From Promicromonospora sukumoe 327MFSha3.1 (GTDB lineage Bacteria; Actinomycetota; Actinomycetes; Actinomycetales; Cellulomonadaceae), in the NCBI RefSeq assembly GCF_000385135.1, contig NZ_ARQM01000006.1, forward strand, positions 1-64,000: 64,000 nucleotides of DNA, given 5' to 3'. Below the pieces are notes generated by a model, which was not told the DNA's origin, made no database searches, and saw nothing but the letters and a program-made list of their open reading frames with translations. Below are positions 1-7,443 of the stretch, in pieces. Positions within the stretch are counted from its first letter, which is position 1. Each line of letters begins with the position of its first letter. The position numbers were made by a program, and so were the translations under genes.

Positions 1-1
1 G

Positions 2-265
2 GGCAGGGGCGTGCTGCTCAGCGGCGACACGATCTTCGCGAACCCGGACCGGACGTCGGTGTCGTTCATGCGCAGCTACCCGAACCGGATCCCGCTGTCG
101 GGGCCCGTGGTGCAGCGGGTCGCGAACCACGTGGCGCGGTTCGAGTTCGACCGGCTCTACAACAACTTCCGGGGCGTGATCCCGGTGGACGCCCGGGCGA
201 TCGTGCTGCGCTCCGCGGACCGGCACGCGGCCTGGACGAGCGGCGCCAACGACCACCTGACGTAG
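2..265 (+). CDS. MBL-fold metallohydrolase-like protein, C-terminal fragment
   Basis: The gene is open from the left edge of the window and stops at TGA/TAG-proximal position 265 (TAG), so only about the last 87 residues are visible and its start lies outside. The fragment reads GVLLSGDTIFANPDR near the edge, then a YPN.IPL segment and FDRLYNNFRG. This layout is typical of the C-terminal part of metallo-beta-lactamase-fold hydrolases, in which SGDT closes the hydrolase core. The metal-binding HxHxDH motif would be upstream and cannot be checked. The family call rests on overall resemblance only. It converges with the ybdD-cstA pair on the other strand. Confidence 0.6.
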   Translation, partial: GRGVLLSGDTIFANPDRTSVSFMRSYPNRIPLSGPVVQRVANHVARFEFDRLYNNFRGVIPVDARAIVLRSADRHAAWTSGANDHLT

Positions 266-303
266 GCGGGGCAGGGGCGGGCGGTAAGGCGTGATCAGGG
301 TGG

Positions 304-361
304 TCGGTAGAAAGTCAGGTGGTCGGCAACCCGGGTTGCCGACCACCTGACTTTCTACCGA
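304..361. terminator. 58-nt perfect palindrome, probable bidirectional terminator
   Basis: Positions 304-332 and 333-361 are exact reverse complements with no spacer, centred on CCCGGG. The element fills the gap between two convergent genes (stops at 265 and 414), so it is placed to end transcription from both sides. There is no T-tract on either side. Actinobacterial terminators often lack one, but a loopless 29-bp arm is unusually long. Confidence 0.6.
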
Positions 362-413
362 TCACTCGCCCGCCGGCGGAGCCAGCCGCTCGCACGGCCG
401 GCCGCTCACCGGC

Positions 414-605
414 TCAGCAGCAGCGGGCGCCCGGGTTCGCGTCCTGGGCCGCGTACCGGTCCCGCCAGAACTCCCGGACGGTCGGCACCGCGGCGTCCGG
501 GTGCACACGGCGCAGGTGCGCCACGTACCGCTGGTAGTCGCTCTCGCCCAGCACGCCGGTGACGTACCAGGTCAGGGCGCGCCAGCCCCGGCGGAGCGAG
601 CTCAC
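414..605 (-). CDS. YbdD/YjiX family small protein (DUF466)
   Basis: This 63-residue protein follows cstA directly. Its GTG start overlaps the cstA stop in a GTGA sequence (602-605), which implies translational coupling. Visible family features are the basic start followed by WRALTWYVTGVLGESDY, then RRxHPDAAVPTxREFWRDRY, both characteristic of the YbdD/YjiX family. In enterobacteria this small protein is encoded next to the CstA-type pyruvate or peptide transporters and is thought to act with them. It ends in two adjacent cysteines (RCC), which is unusual for the family and may be lineage-specific. No membrane segment is predicted by eye. Confidence 0.88.
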   Translation of the reverse strand: MSSLRRGWRALTWYVTGVLGESDYQRYVAHLRRVHPDAAVPTVREFWRDRYAAQDANPGARCC

Positions 606-2863
606 GCGTGCGTCCCCGTCCTGAGCTTGTCCGGGTTCTCCTCGTAGTAGGCGGTCCACTGGGCCGCCACCTCCTTCTCGGCGTCGGACGAGATCAGGCC
701 CGACGGCGCGAACGTCGCCGACTTCGCGTCCGGTTCCTCGGTGGTCGGCAGGCCGCCCGCCCGGATCGCCTTGACGCACACCCACAGCGCCACGAGGGCG
801 ACGACCAGCACGAGCACCGCGAAGACGATCGACAGCGTGCCCTGCAGGAACGTGTTGCGGATGACGGCGTCCATGGCGGCCGGGTCGGCCGCTGTGCCGA
901 ACGACGTCTCGCCCGCGGCGCGCGCCTCGCGGAACGCGTTGTGCTGCGCCCAGTACCCCAGGCTCGGCTCGGGCGAGAAGATCTTCTGGTACGACGCCGT
1001 CATGGTCACCGCGAGGTCCCACAGCAGTGGCACCGCGGGGATCCAGGCCCACTTGAGGTAGCCCTTCTTGACCACGACCACGGTCACCAGGGCGAGCGCC
1101 ATGGCGGCGAGGAGCTGGTTGGCGATGCCGAACAGCGGGAACAGCGTGTTGATGCCGCCCAGCGGGTCGGTCACGCCCATCAGCAGGATGGCGCCCCAGA
1201 GGCCGCAGACCACGATCGAGCAGATCCACGCCCCCACGCGCCACGACGGGTCGCGGAACTTCTTGAGCGGGCCGCCGAGGTTGCCCAGCGTGTCCGAGAG
1301 CATGAAGCGGGCCACGCGCGTACCGGCGTCGACCGTGGTGAGGATGAACAGCGCCTCGAACATGATCGCGAAGTGGTACCAGAACGCCGTCATCGCGGAG
1401 CCGCCGAGGAACGAGCCCAGGATCTGCGCCATGCCGAACGCGAGGGTGGGCGCGCCGCCGGTGCGGGACACGATGGACTCCTCGCCCACGCTGTCGGCGG
1501 CCGCCTGGATCTCCTGGCCCGTGACGGGCGGGCCGGCGAGGCCCAGGCCGTTCACGTAGTCGGCCGCCGAGCCCGGCTCGCCGCCGGTCAGGGTGGCCGG
1601 CGCGTTCAGCGTGAAGTACAGGTGCTGGTCGATGGAGATGGCCGTGACCAGCGCCATGATCGCCACGAACGACTCGGTGAGCATGCCGCCGTAGCCGATG
1701 AGCCGGAGCTGGCTCTCCTTCTCGACCAGCTTGGGCGTGGTGCCCGACGAGATCAGCGCGTGGAAGCCGGACAGGGCGCCGCACGCGATGGTGATGAACA
1801 GGAACGGGAACAGCGAGCCGGCGAACGCCGGGCCGTTGCCCTCGATGGCGAAGCTGGAGATGGCCGGCGCCTGGACGGCGGGCTGCGCCACGATCACGCC
1901 CACGGCGAGCAGGATGATCGTGCCCACCTTCATGAACGTGGACAGGTAGTCGCGCGGCGCGAGCAGCAGCCACACCGGCAGCACGGAGGCCAGGAACCCG
2001 TAGCCGACGATCAGCCAGGCGACGGTGACCGGCTCCAGCGTGAACGTCTCGGCACCCCAGGGGGTGTCCGCCACCCAGCCGCCCGCGACGATCGCGAGCA
2101 CGAGCAGCACCACACCGATGATGGATACCTCGGACACCCTGCCGGGGCGGATGTAGCGCAGGTAGACGCCCATGAACAGGGCGATCGGGATGGTCATGCC
2201 CACGGAGAACACGCCCCACGGCGACTCGGCCAGGGCGTTGACCACCACGAGGGCGAGGACCGCCAGGATGATGATCATGATGACGAAGACGCCGATCAGG
2301 CCTGCCGCGCCGCCGATGGAGCCCATCTCGTCGCGGATCATCTGGCCCAGCGAGCGGCCGCGGCGGCGGGTGGACAGCCACAGGACGAGGTAGTCCTGGA
2401 CGCAGCCGGCCAGCACGGCGCCGATGATGATCCAGATGGTGCCCGGCAGGTAGCCCATCTGGGCCGCGAGCACCGGGCCGACCAGCGGGCCGGCGCCCGC
2501 GATGGCCGCGAAGTGGTGGCCGAACAGGACCCGGCGGTCGGTCGGGGCGTAGTCCTGACCGTTCTCGTGCTCCTCGCCCGGCGTCGCGCGGTCGTCCCGC
2601 GGGCGCACCACCTTGTACTCGATCAGGCGGGCGTAGAAGCGGTACGCGACCACGTAGGTGCCGACGGCCGCGACCACGAAGTACGCGCCGTTGACCGACT
2701 CCCCGCGCACGAACGCGACCAGCGCCCACGCGACCGCCGCGACGACGCCGATCGCGGCGAAGATCAGCTTCTTGCCTGTGGTCATGGGTCTGCGGTCGAT
2801 GACCGCGACCGGGGGGAGGTCCGGATCGTTCCGGACCAGCTCAACGTGCTCGGGTGAGCGCAC
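602..2863 (-). CDS. cstA: Carbon starvation protein CstA, pyruvate/peptide transporter
   Basis: This 753-residue polytopic membrane protein is of the CstA family, which imports pyruvate or small peptides during carbon limitation. After a hydrophilic N-terminus of about 30 residues come many hydrophobic spans. The family signature GHHFAAIAGAGPLVGP lies at residues 115-130 and is followed by MGYLPGTIWIIIGAVLAG. The GTG start at 2863 is supported by AAGGAGG five bases upstream. The stop overlaps the start of the small DUF466 partner, so the two form one operon. The length matches the long CstA forms of actinobacteria. Substrate preference (pyruvate or peptides) cannot be read from the sequence. 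Confidence 0.95.
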   Translation of the reverse strand: MRSPEHVELVRNDPDLPPVAVIDRRPMTTGKKLIFAAIGVVAAVAWALVAFVRGESVNGAYFVVAAVGTYVVAYRFYARLIEYKVVRPRDDRATPGEEHENGQDYAPTDRRVLFGHHFAAIAGAGPLVGPVLAAQMGYLPGTIWIIIGAVLAGCVQDYLVLWLSTRRRGRSLGQMIRDEMGSIGGAAGLIGVFVIMIIILAVLALVVVNALAESPWGVFSVGMTIPIALFMGVYLRYIRPGRVSEVSIIGVVLLVLAIVAGGWVADTPWGAETFTLEPVTVAWLIVGYGFLASVLPVWLLLAPRDYLSTFMKVGTIILLAVGVIVAQPAVQAPAISSFAIEGNGPAFAGSLFPFLFITIACGALSGFHALISSGTTPKLVEKESQLRLIGYGGMLTESFVAIMALVTAISIDQHLYFTLNAPATLTGGEPGSAADYVNGLGLAGPPVTGQEIQAAADSVGEESIVSRTGGAPTLAFGMAQILGSFLGGSAMTAFWYHFAIMFEALFILTTVDAGTRVARFMLSDTLGNLGGPLKKFRDPSWRVGAWICSIVVCGLWGAILLMGVTDPLGGINTLFPLFGIANQLLAAMALALVTVVVVKKGYLKWAWIPAVPLLWDLAVTMTASYQKIFSPEPSLGYWAQHNAFREARAAGETSFGTAADPAAMDAVIRNTFLQGTLSIVFAVLVLVVALVALWVCVKAIRAGGLPTTEEPDAKSATFAPSGLISSDAEKEVAAQWTAYYEENPDKLRTGTHA

Positions 2864-2983
2864 GGCGGCCTCCTTGCCGGGGTGGCCGGCCCATGGCGGG
2901 CCGGATGCTGGGTGAAACCTGACTGCGCACCGACTCTAGTTCCCCCGCATCAAGAAGAACCAGGCCCGATCCCCCGGACTTGA

Positions 2984-3029
2984 CGTGCCAGACGTACAGA
3001 TCCCTCCTGTGACCTGTAGGTCTGACACG
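2984..3029. promoter_or_regulatory. Imperfect inverted repeat between divergent genes
   Basis: Arms 2984-2999 (CGTGCCAGACGTACAG) and 3014-3029 (CTGTAGGTCTGACACG) match at 14 of 16 positions around a 14-nt spacer. It lies between cstA (minus) and the CPBP-like gene (plus), about 120 nt upstream of cstA. This position suits an operator for cstA or the shared promoter region. No regulator is encoded beside it. Confidence 0.4.
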
Positions 3030-3052
3030 TGAGGTGTGGGAGTGTCATCCCC

Positions 3053-3871
3053 GTGACCCTCACCCTGCCCGCCCCGCTCCTCGGCCCGGCGCGGCTCACG
3101 GCCGCCTTCCTCGTGTCCGCGTCCGCGATCCTGCTGTTCGCGATCCACATCCGACCGATCGCGTACCTGCCGCTGGTGCTGGGTATCGCGCTGGGCCTGT
3201 GGGCCGACCGGGCGCTGGGCCGCGACCTGGCGCTGATCGGCGTGGGCATGGGGATCATCTCGCTGATCTCGCTGAAGGCCGACCTGTCCGACGCCGGGAT
3301 GCTCCGCTTCACGCTCGCGCTCGGCGGGTCGGTGCTGGTGCCGTGGGCGCTGTCCCGGTTCGTGTTCAAGCAGGACACGATCCGGTTCCCCGTGGCGACC
3401 GGCCAGCGCTGGACCCGCGGGCAGTGGGTCTACCTCGCCCTCGTGGTGCTCATCGGCTACCTCGTGCTGCCGTTCTACTTCCTCGGCTCGGGCGCGTACC
3501 TGAACTGGCCCGACCTGGACGGGACGCAGGACATCTGGCGGCTGTTCGTGGGCGTGAACGCCGTGGGCATCTGGGACGAGCTGTTCTTCATCTGCGTCGT
3601 GTTCGCCCTGTACTGCAAGCACTTCCCGATGTGGCAGGCCAACGTCCTGCAGTCGATGATCTTCGTGTCGTTCCTGTGGGAGCTCGGCTACCGCGAGTGG
3701 GGGCCGCTGCTCACGGTGCCGTTCGCGCTGGTCCAGGGCTGGATCTTCGCGAAGTTCAAGTCGCTCAGCTACGTCGTGGCGGTGCACCTGCTGTTCGACG
3801 CCGTGGTGTTCGCCGTGCTGGTGCACGGGCACCACCCGGAGCTGTTCGACATCTTCGTCACGGCGCCCTGA
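3053..3871 (+). CDS. CPBP-like intramembrane protein
   Basis: This is a 272-residue membrane protein with about eight hydrophobic segments. The central segment IWDELFFICVVFAL and the later segment VVAVHLLFDAVVF resemble the first and third conserved motifs of the CPBP (CAAX protease/bacteriocin-processing) family. The usual EExxxR motif is reduced to DELFF with no following arginine, so peptidase activity is doubtful. I chose the GTG at 3053, which has GGGAG ten bases upstream. The in-frame GTG at 3029 would add eight residues but sits at the end of an inverted repeat. The gene stands alone, divergent from cstA and convergent with the DUF305 gene. Function is unknown. Confidence 0.7.
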   Translation: MTLTLPAPLLGPARLTAAFLVSASAILLFAIHIRPIAYLPLVLGIALGLWADRALGRDLALIGVGMGIISLISLKADLSDAGMLRFTLALGGSVLVPWALSRFVFKQDTIRFPVATGQRWTRGQWVYLALVVLIGYLVLPFYFLGSGAYLNWPDLDGTQDIWRLFVGVNAVGIWDELFFICVVFALYCKHFPMWQANVLQSMIFVSFLWELGYREWGPLLTVPFALVQGWIFAKFKSLSYVVAVHLLFDAVVFAVLVHGHHPELFDIFVTAP

Positions 3872-3922
3872 CCGGGGGACGGCGCCGCTGCCGGCCCGGC
3901 CGGGCGCCGCGGCGCCGTCCGG

Positions 3923-4702
3923 CTAGCTCGTCTGGTCGTTCGTCTGGCCCGGTCCGCCGACGGCGGCCAGCAGGTCGCGCACGTCCTCGACCTCGACCCG
4001 GATCGCGTCCGCCTCGGACTGCGCGAGCGCCATGGCCTCGGCGTCCGTGCCGCCCTCGATCTCCTTGTCGGCCGGCTGCAGCCCGCCGTAGTGGTGCTCG
4101 ACGAGCGCCGCGAGCAGCGCGATGTCGAACTCCGAACCGTCGAGCCGAGCCATGGCGTCGATCTGCTCGTCGGTGAGCATGCCGTGGTTGCCGCCCTCGT
4201 GCGAGTGCGCGGTGGCACCGGCCCGGGGCCCGCTGCCGTCGTCGGGCACCTCGGTCTTGAGACCGCCCGCGGCGAGTGCCAGGGCCTCCCGGCCCGCCGC
4301 GGGGACCGGGATGTCCCGGGCTTCCAGCCAGGCGGCGAGCTCGTCGACCCGGCCCGCGGACGCCTCGCCGACCTCGACGGCGAGGGCGAGCACGTCGTCG
4401 TCGGTGGACCGGCCCGGGGCGAGCGCCGCGAGCTGCACGGCCTGCGCGTTGTGCTCGATCGCGACGGCGGCGTAGCCGGAGTCGGCCTCGGAGTACCCGG
4501 CGGCCTCCTGCTTGGCAGGGACGAGCACGCCGAGCCAGAGCAGCAACGCGAGCACGACGGCGAGGCCGCCCGCGAGCACGGCGCCCATGATCCGCAGTCG
4601 TCGCCCCAGCCCGTAGGCCGACGACGGCGTCGTCGGCTCCTGGTCGGAGACCTCGCCCGACGGCGGGGCGGTGTCCTCGGTCGTCGAGTCCTGGGGCGTC
4701 AT
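3923..4702 (-). CDS. Membrane-anchored DUF305 protein
   Basis: This is a protein of about 259 residues if it starts at the ATG at 4702. An open extension to 4774 has no better start. A cytoplasmic stretch of about 40 Ser/Pro/Glu-rich residues precedes one transmembrane helix (RIMGAVLAGGLAVVLALLLWLGVLV). The extracytoplasmic part is a DUF305 four-helix domain with the paired histidine-region motifs AIEHNAQAVQLA and LVEHHYGGLQPA. The first motif has His-Asn where most relatives have His-His. DUF305 proteins are ferritin-like and are often found with copper-handling genes, but the role here is unknown. A second DUF305 protein is encoded at 6595-7311. Confidence 0.8.
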   Translation of the reverse strand: MTPQDSTTEDTAPPSGEVSDQEPTTPSSAYGLGRRLRIMGAVLAGGLAVVLALLLWLGVLVPAKQEAAGYSEADSGYAAVAIEHNAQAVQLAALAPGRSTDDDVLALAVEVGEASAGRVDELAAWLEARDIPVPAAGREALALAAGGLKTEVPDDGSGPRAGATAHSHEGGNHGMLTDEQIDAMARLDGSEFDIALLAALVEHHYGGLQPADKEIEGGTDAEAMALAQSEADAIRVEVEDVRDLLAAVGGPGQTNDQTS

Positions 4703-4795
4703 GTCCGGGAGGTTCCCATACAAACCACCGTACGCGCCATCACGGAAAACCCTCATGCGGTCAGTCACCAGCAACGACCGGGCCTGATACTCCCC

Positions 4796-4855
4796 TTCGA
4801 GGCCTAAGTTTCTTCGCTCTGAGCCGACCGAAAGCGAAGAAACTTAGGCCTCGAA
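4796..4855. terminator. Long perfect hairpin downstream of the LVIVD-repeat gene
   Basis: Arms 4796-4818 and 4833-4855 are exact 23-nt reverse complements (outer end TTCGAGGCCTAAG) around a 14-nt loop. It lies about 85 nt past the stop of the minus-strand gene at 4940 and just before the minus-strand DUF305 gene, as expected for a terminator insulating the two. No T-tract follows it on the minus strand. Confidence 0.6.
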
Positions 4856-4939
4856 AGAGGACCCCGGGACGGCCGAGGCCCACCAGCAACGATGTGCCGG
4901 TGGGCCTCGGGGTGTCAGACGTCGGAGACGGCTGTCGGG

Positions 4940-6343
4940 TCAGCGCCCGAACGACTCCTGCATCTGCGGGTTGAGCGACTTCTGCTTGACCCGCTCGGCC
5001 TTGCCGTCGATCGAGTCGTCGATGTCGAACGTGTCGAAACCGATGCCGAGGTCGTTCGAGTAGGCGTAGCCGTTGTAGTAGTACGTCGACCAGGTGCCGC
5101 CGCTGCTGACGCCCTCGCCGCGGTCGAACCAGGCGAGCTCACGCGGACGCTCCGAGTTGGTGAAGTCGAACACCGACACACCACCCTGGTACCAGGACTG
5201 GACCATGATGTCCTTGCCCTTGACTGGGATCAGCGAGCCGTTGTGCGCCACGCAGTTCTCGTCGGCCGTGTTGATGCGCGGGATCTTGTAGTACGACTTG
5301 AGCTCGAGCTCCTTCTTGCCGTGGCGCCCGCGCTCGATGTCGTAGATGCCGTTGGCGCCCAGCTCCGGCGCGTACTCGCCGGTGCAGGTCGCGAGACCGC
5401 CGCCGCCGAGCTCGTCGGTGAAGACCACCTTGGTGGCGTCGTTGTTGAACGTGGCCGAGTGCCAGAACGCGAAGTTCTCCGTGTCCCGCACCTGGCTGAT
5501 CACCTTCGGACGCTCACGGTCCTTGATGTCCATGAGGATGCCGTCACCCATGCACGCACCGGCGGCCAGGTCGTACTTGGCGTAGGTGGTGATGTCGTGG
5601 CAGCCGCTCGTGGTGGAGGCGCTGCGGCTCGGGTCGCCGGGGTAGCCACCGTCCGGGAAGAGGACCGGCGTGGCGACGACCTTGGCCGACGTCGGCTTCT
5701 TCACCGGGATCTTCACGATCGAGATGAAGTCGTGCGGCGGCTGGCAGTCCGGGAACGTCGCGTTGGGCGAGTAGGACGACACGTAGGCGTAGAGGTCCTT
5801 GCCGTTCTTGGACGGCGCCAGCGAGTGGGTGTGCGAGCCGCAGGAGGTCTCGACCGACTTGATGTACTTCGGGGACAGCGGGTTCGAGATGTCCCAGATC
5901 TTGATGCCCTCCCATGCCGCCTTCTCGGTGGCGGGCAGGGACGTCGAGGCACAGGAGTCGTCGCTGCGGGACGAGTCCGTGGACAGCACCAGGATGTCCT
6001 TGTAGACCGAGACGTCGTTCTGCGAGCCGGGGCAGTAGACCTGCACGACCTGCTCCGGGTTCTCCTTGTCGGAGAGGTCGTACACGGTGAAGCCGTCGTA
6101 GTTGCCGGCGAACGCGTACTTGCCCTGGAACGCGATGTCCGAGCCGGTGCCCTGGAGCGCGCCGTTCTTGGGCTGGTTGCTCAGGTGGGTCATGTTCTCG
6201 GACGCGGTCTCGCCCGGCGGGACGTCCGGAGCTGCGACGTCCGCGGCGACGGGCGCCGCGAAGGCCGTGGCCGCGATCATCGCGGCCAGGGCGGCGCCGG
6301 CGGCGCCCCGCACACGAGGTCGGGTAAAGGTTGGACGACGCAC
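4940..6343 (-). CDS. Secreted LVIVD repeat-containing protein
   Basis: This is an exported protein of 467 residues. The signal peptide has a basic start and the hydrophobic core AAGAALAAMIAATAFA, ending near APVAADVA. The mature part has repeated beta-propeller-like blades with motifs such as GFTVYDLSDKENP, GIKIWDISNPLSP, ILMDIKDRERP and GVSVFDFTNSERP, the pattern of LVIVD-repeat proteins. Several cysteines and a GSHTHS motif are present. I prefer the GTG at 6343, which has AGGAGG ten bases upstream, over the GTG at 6352 that abuts the same site. It shares a 250-nt divergent promoter region with a DUF305 lipoprotein. Function is unknown; an extracellular binding or scaffold role is plausible. 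Confidence 0.82.
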   Translation of the reverse strand: MRRPTFTRPRVRGAAGAALAAMIAATAFAAPVAADVAAPDVPPGETASENMTHLSNQPKNGALQGTGSDIAFQGKYAFAGNYDGFTVYDLSDKENPEQVVQVYCPGSQNDVSVYKDILVLSTDSSRSDDSCASTSLPATEKAAWEGIKIWDISNPLSPKYIKSVETSCGSHTHSLAPSKNGKDLYAYVSSYSPNATFPDCQPPHDFISIVKIPVKKPTSAKVVATPVLFPDGGYPGDPSRSASTTSGCHDITTYAKYDLAAGACMGDGILMDIKDRERPKVISQVRDTENFAFWHSATFNNDATKVVFTDELGGGGLATCTGEYAPELGANGIYDIERGRHGKKELELKSYYKIPRINTADENCVAHNGSLIPVKGKDIMVQSWYQGGVSVFDFTNSERPRELAWFDRGEGVSSGGTWSTYYYNGYAYSNDLGIGFDTFDIDDSIDGKAERVKQKSLNPQMQESFGR

Positions 6344-6594
6344 GGGCGTCACACCTCCTAGGTCGGTTGTGGGCAGTGTTGCTCACAGGGACCTCTCAGG
6401 ACCAGGAGTTTCGGGATCTTTAACATGGTGGTGACAAAGCGCCACCTAGCGGCGCGGAAGCGACATCAGGCTTGGTGTCCGCATGTGATGACCTGTTGGT
6501 AGATTCCGGCGCCAACGTCCTCCGATGGTCTGCGGCCACCCAGCGCATGACCGAACGATGACGCGGACTTCAGCCCGTACGAGAGGATCCGCCC

Positions 6595-7311
6595 GTGAAG
6601 ACGCTGACAGGTGCCGGACGACGATCGCGCGTCCGGACGGTCGCGATCGGCCTGGCCGTGCTGGCGCCGGCCCTTGTGCTGTCCGCCTGCGGGCCCGACG
6701 AGGAGCCCGAGGAGGTCTCGAAGCCGAGCTCCGTGGTGGTGCAGCCCGGCAAGCCGGGGGAGGCGGCCCAGACCATCGCGCCCGAGGACTACGAGGGGGC
6801 GCCCAACGCCGAGGCGCCGTTCTCGAAGGCGGACGCCGAGTTCCTCACCGACATGATCTGGCACCACGGGCAGGCCATCGACATGTCGGTGCTGGCGCCG
6901 GAGCGCGCGGAGTCCGAGCAGATCAAGACCTTCGCCACCCGCATCGACGTGGTGCAGGGCAGCGAGATCAAGCTGATGTCCGACTGGCTGGAGGAGAACG
7001 ACTACCCCGTCCCGGTGACCGCCGAGAGCGGTGACGGCTCAGGTCCGCGAGCGCCGGAGCACGGGCACGACGCCGACATGCCCGGCATGCTGAGCGAGGC
7101 CGAGATGGCCGAGATGGAGGACGCGTCCGGGACCGAGTTCGACCGGCTGTACCTCGAGGGCATGATCAAGCACCACGAGGGTGCGCTGGCCATGTGCAAG
7201 GACGTCGCCGCGGCGGGCAGCGAGGAGCGGGTCCTGGAGCTGGCGAACAACATCGCCGCCGACCAGATGGCGGAGATCGACCGGCTGGACCAGATGCTCG
7301 ACGCGCTGTGA
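6595..7311 (+). CDS. DUF305 lipoprotein
   Basis: This is a 238-residue lipoprotein. Its signal peptide ends in a lipobox (VLSAC, lipidated Cys32), so it should be anchored on the outer face of the membrane. The linker is followed by a full DUF305 domain with the two histidine motifs MIWHHGQAIDM (residues 87-97) and MIKHHEGALAM (190-200). The family is ferritin-like and the His pairs are the likely metal site. Length and motif spacing are normal. It is transcribed away from the LVIVD-repeat gene, and with the membrane DUF305 protein at 3923 it makes a small cluster that may act in metal handling. That role is inference. Confidence 0.88.
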   Translation: MKTLTGAGRRSRVRTVAIGLAVLAPALVLSACGPDEEPEEVSKPSSVVVQPGKPGEAAQTIAPEDYEGAPNAEAPFSKADAEFLTDMIWHHGQAIDMSVLAPERAESEQIKTFATRIDVVQGSEIKLMSDWLEENDYPVPVTAESGDGSGPRAPEHGHDADMPGMLSEAEMAEMEDASGTEFDRLYLEGMIKHHEGALAMCKDVAAAGSEERVLELANNIAADQMAEIDRLDQMLDAL

Positions 7312-7360
7312 CGCGCTGACCCGGCTCGCCGGCCCGTGACACGACGACCTGGGACATGAC

Positions 7361-7401
7361 GATCGCCGGGAACGGAGCAGGCGCTCCGTCTCCCGGCGAT
7401 C
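7361..7401. terminator. Bidirectional hairpin terminator
   Basis: GATCGCCGGGAACGGAGC (7361-7378) pairs with the segment 7383-7401 with a single bulged base. It sits between the convergent DUF305 lipoprotein gene (stop 7311) and the heptad-repeat gene (stop 7444). Confidence 0.65.
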
Positions 7402-7443
7402 AAGGGTGATCGGCGTCGGCCCCACCAGGCCGCCGCCGACCGG

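Noticed and set aside
608-2857. Long open plus-strand frame opposite cstA
   Set aside because: It is an antisense shadow of a GC-rich gene: Arg/His/Gln-rich, low in hydrophobics, with no start signal. The same applies to the very long plus-strand frames across 19592-23900 and 39965-45619.
3053-3871. Active CAAX-type intramembrane protease
   Set aside because: The EExxxR catalytic motif is reduced to DELFF, so only family resemblance is claimed.
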